Shown here in pieces: positions 7,207 through 9,847 of a DNA stretch of 9,847 nucleotides; within the stretch, counting starts at the first letter, position 1, and the number at the start of each line of letters is the position of its first letter. A program made the position numbers and the translations under genes. The notes below the pieces were generated by a model that worked only from the letters and a program-made list of their open reading frames with translations, ran no database searches and was not told the DNA's origin. The stretch spans positions 1 through 9,847 of the forward strand of contig PNND01000105.1 in assembly GCA_013824045.1 (NCBI GenBank). The letters are read 5' to 3'. Source of the DNA: Rhodobacter sp. (GTDB lineage: Bacteria; Pseudomonadota; Alphaproteobacteria; Rhodobacterales; Rhodobacteraceae).

Positions 7207-8079
7207 TCAGCCGATCGGAAGGTCTTTGAAGAACAGGCCCAGCAGCATCACCAGCACCGTTGCCCCGATCAGCGCATCGAACCGGTCCAGCAACCCGCCA
7301 TGGCCGGGGATCAGACGGGAGCTGTCCTTCACCCCTGCCCGACGCTTGATCCAGCTTTCCAGGATATCCCCCAACTGCCCGGCCAGCGCCACGATGGGCG
7401 ACAGGATCACGAGCCCCCAATCCCCCCGCCCGGCCAGCACAAAGCACAGCCCCACCAGCGCCGCCCCGATCCAGCCCGCCACCGTGCCCGACCATGTTTT
7501 CTTCGGGCTGACCTTGGGCCAGAATTTCGGCCCCCCCATAATCCGCCCGACAAAATACCCCGCCACGTCCGACATCACCACGATGATGACCAGCCACAGG
7601 ATGCCGGTCGTCCCGATCTCTTCGCGCAGCACCACCAGCCCATAACCCGCCACCATGATCGCCGCCGCGTAAAGCGCCGCAATCCGGCGGTCTCGGCGCG
7701 GCGTCAGCGCAAGCGCCAAGGGCGGCATCATCAAAAGCGACGTCGCCAGATCCGACCGTAACAACAGGGCCCCGCCCAGCGCTGCCGCCGCGATCCCTGC
7801 CATCAGCAGGGGGCGGTTCTTCTGAACCGGCGCGGTGATCGCAGCCAGTTCCCAGATCATCCCGGCGGTCATCAGGATCACCAGCACCGCAAAAGACGGG
7901 CCACCCAGCCAGATCTCCGCGGCGCCGACAGCGATCATCACGATCGCCGACACCACCCGTGGCCGCAGGTCGTTCCACCGCCCCAGCACGTTGGCCGCAG
8001 GCTCTGCCTGGGCCGCCGCAACATTCACCGCTGCCCGCGCCGCAGCCTCTGCCGCGCTTTCGTCAGTCCGGTCCGTCAT
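7207..8079 (-). CDS. cdsA: Phosphatidate cytidylyltransferase (CDP-diglyceride synthase)
   Basis: Makes CDP-diacylglycerol from CTP and phosphatidic acid in the inner membrane, the precursor of all phospholipids. 290 aa with several hydrophobic spans between about residues 40 and 285. The full CdsA signature is present at residues 242-268, from SWIKRR through Lys251-Asp252 to PGHGGLLDRFD, with His260 and Asp265 in the conserved HGGxxDR core. The first 38 residues are an Ala/Glu-rich hydrophilic extension, predicted cytoplasmic. The start ATG overlaps the uppS stop as ATGA, a typical coupling arrangement, and dxr follows after 6 bases. Confidence 0.97.
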   Translation of the reverse strand: MTDRTDESAAEAAARAAVNVAAAQAEPAANVLGRWNDLRPRVVSAIVMIAVGAAEIWLGGPSFAVLVILMTAGMIWELAAITAPVQKNRPLLMAGIAAAALGGALLLRSDLATSLLMMPPLALALTPRRDRRIAALYAAAIMVAGYGLVVLREEIGTTGILWLVIIVVMSDVAGYFVGRIMGGPKFWPKVSPKKTWSGTVAGWIGAALVGLCFVLAGRGDWGLVILSPIVALAGQLGDILESWIKRRAGVKDSSRLIPGHGGLLDRFDALIGATVLVMLLGLFFKDLPIG

Positions 8080-8819
8080 GCGCCTGCCACGCCCCCAAAA
8101 CGGCGCTCGCGATTGCCGAACTGGCCGACAATCGCCGCCAGCTCCTGCGCGCCGAAATCCGGCCAGAGCGTGGGCGAAAACTCATATTCCGCATAGGCCG
8201 CCTGCCAAGGCAGGAAATTCGATGTCCGCGTCTCGCCACTGGTGCGGATCACCAGATCGGGGTCGGGCAAGTCAGCGGTATCCAGACGCGCGGCAAAGAC
8301 AGCCTCGGTCACCGCTTCCGGGGCCAGCCGCCCTTCGGCCACATCGCGGGCGATAGACCGCACGGCGCGGGCAATCTCGTCCCGACCACCATAGTTGATC
8401 GCCACGGTCAGGTTCAGCCGCGTCCCGCCCATCGTCCGCGCCTCGATCCCGGCCATCATCTTCTGCAGCTTCGGGTCCAGCCGCGTCCGGTCGCCAATGA
8501 ACCGCAACCGCACGCCCTCGATCGACAACCGATCCGCCTCACGCTCGATATAGCGGGCAAAGATCGCCATCAGGCCCAGCACCTCTTCGGTGGACCGCTT
8601 CCAGTTCTCGGTCGAGAACGCATAGACCGTCAGCCAGCGGATCCCCAGATCGGGGCAGGCGCGGACAATCTCGCGCACCCGTTCCGCCCCACGCCGGTGG
8701 CCCACCAGCCGCGGCCAGCCGCGCGATGTGGCCCAGCGGCCATTGCCATCCATGATAATGGCCACATGCTCCGCGTTGCGGGGCGGGCGCTTTGGATCGG
8801 TTGTCTTGCCTGTTCCCAA
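8076..8819 (-). CDS. uppS: Undecaprenyl diphosphate synthase (cis-prenyltransferase)
   Basis: Adds eight isoprene units in cis to farnesyl diphosphate, giving the C55 carrier for peptidoglycan and polysaccharides. 247 aa from the chosen start (E. coli 253). Catalytic Asp24 lies in HVAIIMDGNGRWA; His41 is in GHRRG; Ser69, Asn72 and Arg75 are in YAFSTENWKRS; Arg192 and Arg198 are in RTSGETRTSNF; and Glu211 is in the AYAEYEF segment. All match E. coli positions with a constant offset of two. The open frame runs to 8969, inside frr, without a suitable ATG. A TTG at 8819 with GGGGGAG 6 nt before it gives a family-length N-terminus, so I use it; GTG at 8834 or 8837 are alternatives without a ribosome site. 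Its stop overlaps the cdsA start. Confidence 0.95.
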   Translation of the reverse strand: MGTGKTTDPKRPPRNAEHVAIIMDGNGRWATSRGWPRLVGHRRGAERVREIVRACPDLGIRWLTVYAFSTENWKRSTEEVLGLMAIFARYIEREADRLSIEGVRLRFIGDRTRLDPKLQKMMAGIEARTMGGTRLNLTVAINYGGRDEIARAVRSIARDVAEGRLAPEAVTEAVFAARLDTADLPDPDLVIRTSGETRTSNFLPWQAAYAEYEFSPTLWPDFGAQELAAIVGQFGNRERRFGGVAGA

Positions 8820-8846
8820 GCCCTGCTCCCCCACCACACGGCCAGA

Positions 8847-8864
8847 CGGGGGCCAAGGCCCCCG
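8847..8864 (-). repeat. Perfect GC hairpin between frr and uppS
   Basis: The minus strand reads CGGGGGC-CTTG-GCCCCCG: a perfect 7-bp all-G/C stem closed by a CTTG loop, in RNA the stable G(CUUG)C tetraloop type. It starts 11 nt after the frr stop and ends 27 nt before the uppS TTG. There is no T-run, so a classical terminator is unlikely; attenuation, transcript processing or 3'-end protection of the pyrH-frr message are possible. Confidence 0.6.
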
Positions 8865-8875
8865 GCCCAGCCATG

Positions 8876-9442
8876 TCAGACCTGCATGATTTCCGCCTGC
8901 TTCTGTTCCAGCTGCTTGTCGACGGCGGCAATCGCCTTGTCCGTCAATTCCTGCACCTCGTCCGACCACATCTTCTGGTCATCTTCCGACATGCCCGCCG
9001 CCTTGGCCTTCTTGATCTGGTCCATCCCGTCGCGCCGCACATTGCGGATCGCCACCTTGGCGCTTTCGGCATATTGCGCCGCCACCTTGGCCAGCTCCTT
9101 GCGGCGCTGCTCGTTCAGCTCCGGGATCGGCAACCGGATCAGCGGCCCGTCGGTCACCGGGTTGATCCCGATCCCGCTTTCGCGGATCGCCTTCTCCACC
9201 TTGCTGATCATGCCCTTGTCCCAGACATTGATCACCACCATCCGCGGCTCGGGCACGTTCACAGTGCCAAGCTGGTTGATGGGGGTCATCTGGCCATAGG
9301 CATCCACCATGATCGGGTCCACGATCTGCGCCGAAGCGCGGCCCGTGCGCAGCGACGCGAATTCCTGCTTCAACGCGTTCATCGCGCCGTCCATGCGGCG
9401 CTGGATGGCGTCCAGATCGATGTCGAGGTCATCAGCCGACAT
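8876..9442 (-). CDS. frr: Ribosome recycling factor
   Basis: With EF-G, splits the post-termination ribosome for reuse. 188 aa (E. coli 185). The sequence has the RRF pattern: N-terminal helix with [15 protein letters not shown] (28-42), the beta-domain core [22 protein letters not shown] (46-67), then [22 protein letters not shown] (98-119) and [18 protein letters not shown] (130-147), with a long C-terminal helix ending EIMQV. The ATG at 9442 is chosen over two upstream in-frame ATGs because GAAGGAAG precedes it at suitable spacing and [17 protein letters not shown] fits the family. It follows pyrH, as in most bacteria, across a 144-bp gap that contains a large inverted repeat and an extended -10 promoter candidate. 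Confidence 0.98.
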   Translation of the reverse strand: MSADDLDIDLDAIQRRMDGAMNALKQEFASLRTGRASAQIVDPIMVDAYGQMTPINQLGTVNVPEPRMVVINVWDKGMISKVEKAIRESGIGINPVTDGPLIRLPIPELNEQRRKELAKVAAQYAESAKVAIRNVRRDGMDQIKKAKAAGMSEDDQKMWSDEVQELTDKAIAAVDKQLEQKQAEIMQV

Positions 9443-9501
9443 AGGGTCTTCCTTCATTCTCCAGCCCGCAACCGCTTCGCGCATCAAGGCCGTTTCGTTG
9501 T

Positions 9502-9510
9502 TCTATAGCA
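9502..9510 (-). promoter_or_regulatory. Extended -10 promoter candidate for frr
   Basis: The minus strand carries TGCTATAGA, i.e. TGn plus TATAGA (4 of 6 bases of TATAAT), 60 nt before the frr ATG and directly after the inverted-repeat arm. No good -35 lies 16-18 bp upstream, which is tolerated in extended -10 promoters. It would allow frr expression apart from pyrH. Confidence 0.4.
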
Positions 9511-9580
9511 GAGCCGCACCGCAACGGAACAGCGTCATTGACCAAGCGGCAAGCCGCATCTTCCCGTTGCGCTGCGGCCC
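9511..9580 (-). repeat. 17-bp imperfect inverted repeat in the pyrH-frr gap
   Basis: On the minus strand the arms GGGCCGCAGCGCAACGG (9580-9564) and CCGTTGCGGTGCGGCTC (9527-9511) pair at 16 of 17 positions: 15 Watson-Crick, one G-U and one G-G mismatch. A 36-nt interior separates them and holds a small hairpin, GCGG-CTTG-CCGC. The structure begins 6 nt after the pyrH stop and ends at the promoter candidate. It could end, stall or process the pyrH transcript, or bind a dimeric regulator. No T-run follows. Pairing is directly visible; function is unknown. Confidence 0.65.
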
Positions 9581-9586
9581 GACATG

Positions 9587-9847
9587 TCAGTCCTGAACCC
9601 GTGTATAGGTTCCCTCACCCCGCAGAATACCGCGGAACCCGCCCGGCTCATCCAGCGAAAACACGATAATCGGCAGGTTGTTGTCGCGCGCCAGCGCGAT
9701 GGCCGAGGCATCCATCACCCCAAGATGCTTGGCCAGACATTCATCATAGCTGACCGTCTCATAGCGCTTCGCATCAGCATGCTTCTTCGGGTCCTTGTCA
9801 TAGACCCCGTCCACCTTGGTGCCCTTGAAGATCACCTGACAGGCCAT
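9587..9847 (-). CDS. pyrH: UMP kinase (uridylate kinase), C-terminal part only
   Basis: Phosphorylates UMP to UDP in pyrimidine nucleotide synthesis; bacterial form of the amino-acid-kinase fold, acting as a hexamer. Only the last 86 residues are inside the window; the Met at 9847 is an internal residue at the edge, not the start. The visible part has the nucleotide-binding TKVDGVYDKDPKKHADAKRY segment, then YDECLAKHLGVMDASAIALA and RDNNLPIIVFSLDEPGG, matching the PyrH C-terminus closely, and ends at a TGA. Its position before frr is the usual order (tsf-pyrH-frr). Confidence 0.95.
   Translation of the reverse strand: MACQVIFKGTKVDGVYDKDPKKHADAKRYETVSYDECLAKHLGVMDASAIALARDNNLPIIVFSLDEPGGFRGILRGEGTYTRVQD

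Noticed and set aside
7145..7978. 277-codon minus-strand frame over cdsA and the dxr start
   Set aside because: Out of frame with CdsA, whose full signature is intact; the product is low-complexity Gly/Arg/Asp, typical of a shifted GC-rich frame.
1..9847. CRISPR arrays, tRNA/rRNA genes, insertion sequences, phage or defence genes
   Set aside because: No direct-repeat arrays, RNA-gene patterns, transposase or nuclease frames were seen; nearly all bases belong to conserved housekeeping genes with uniform composition.

Overview
The window is a compact, GC-rich stretch of chromosomal housekeeping genes from an alphaproteobacterium, most likely Rhodobacterales (Rhodobacteraceae-like). That assignment rests on gene order, protein style and the strong bias to G/C-ending codons; no database search was possible. 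All recognised genes lie on the minus strand, so transcription runs from high to low coordinates. The + strand carries only long shadow frames typical of GC-rich DNA.

In the direction of transcription the layout is: the 3' end of pyrH (UMP kinase, cut by the window edge); frr (ribosome recycling factor); uppS (undecaprenyl diphosphate synthase); cdsA (CDP-diglyceride synthase); dxr (DXP reductoisomerase); rseP (site-2 intramembrane protease); a 45-codon small membrane-protein gene; bamA (outer-membrane assembly factor); skp/ompH (periplasmic chaperone); fabZ (3-hydroxyacyl-ACP dehydratase); and lpxA (UDP-GlcNAc acyltransferase, lacking only its last few codons). uppS-cdsA-dxr-rseP are tightly packed (4-base overlap, then 6- and 3-base gaps). 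bamA-skp overlap by one base, and fabZ-lpxA nearly abut or overlap by one base. The larger gaps, at pyrH/frr, frr/uppS, rseP/small gene, small gene/bamA and skp/fabZ, are where hairpins or promoter-like signals occur.

Functionally this is an envelope-biogenesis cluster behind a translation gene. Dxr feeds the MEP isoprenoid pathway and UppS makes the C55 lipid carrier. CdsA makes the phospholipid precursor. RseP handles envelope proteolysis and stress signalling. BamA and Skp assemble outer-membrane proteins. FabZ and LpxA sit at the branch between fatty-acid elongation and lipid A. Unlike the E. coli rseP-bamA-skp-lpxD-fabZ-lpxA order, lpxD is absent between skp and fabZ, and a small membrane-protein gene sits between rseP and bamA.

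I see no mobile elements, CRISPR, tRNA or rRNA genes, phage genes or compositional islands. I found no new multi-gene system. The points most worth a second look are the 45-aa membrane protein with a strong Shine-Dalgarno, the large inverted repeat between pyrH and frr, and a few intercistronic hairpins and shared leader motifs.
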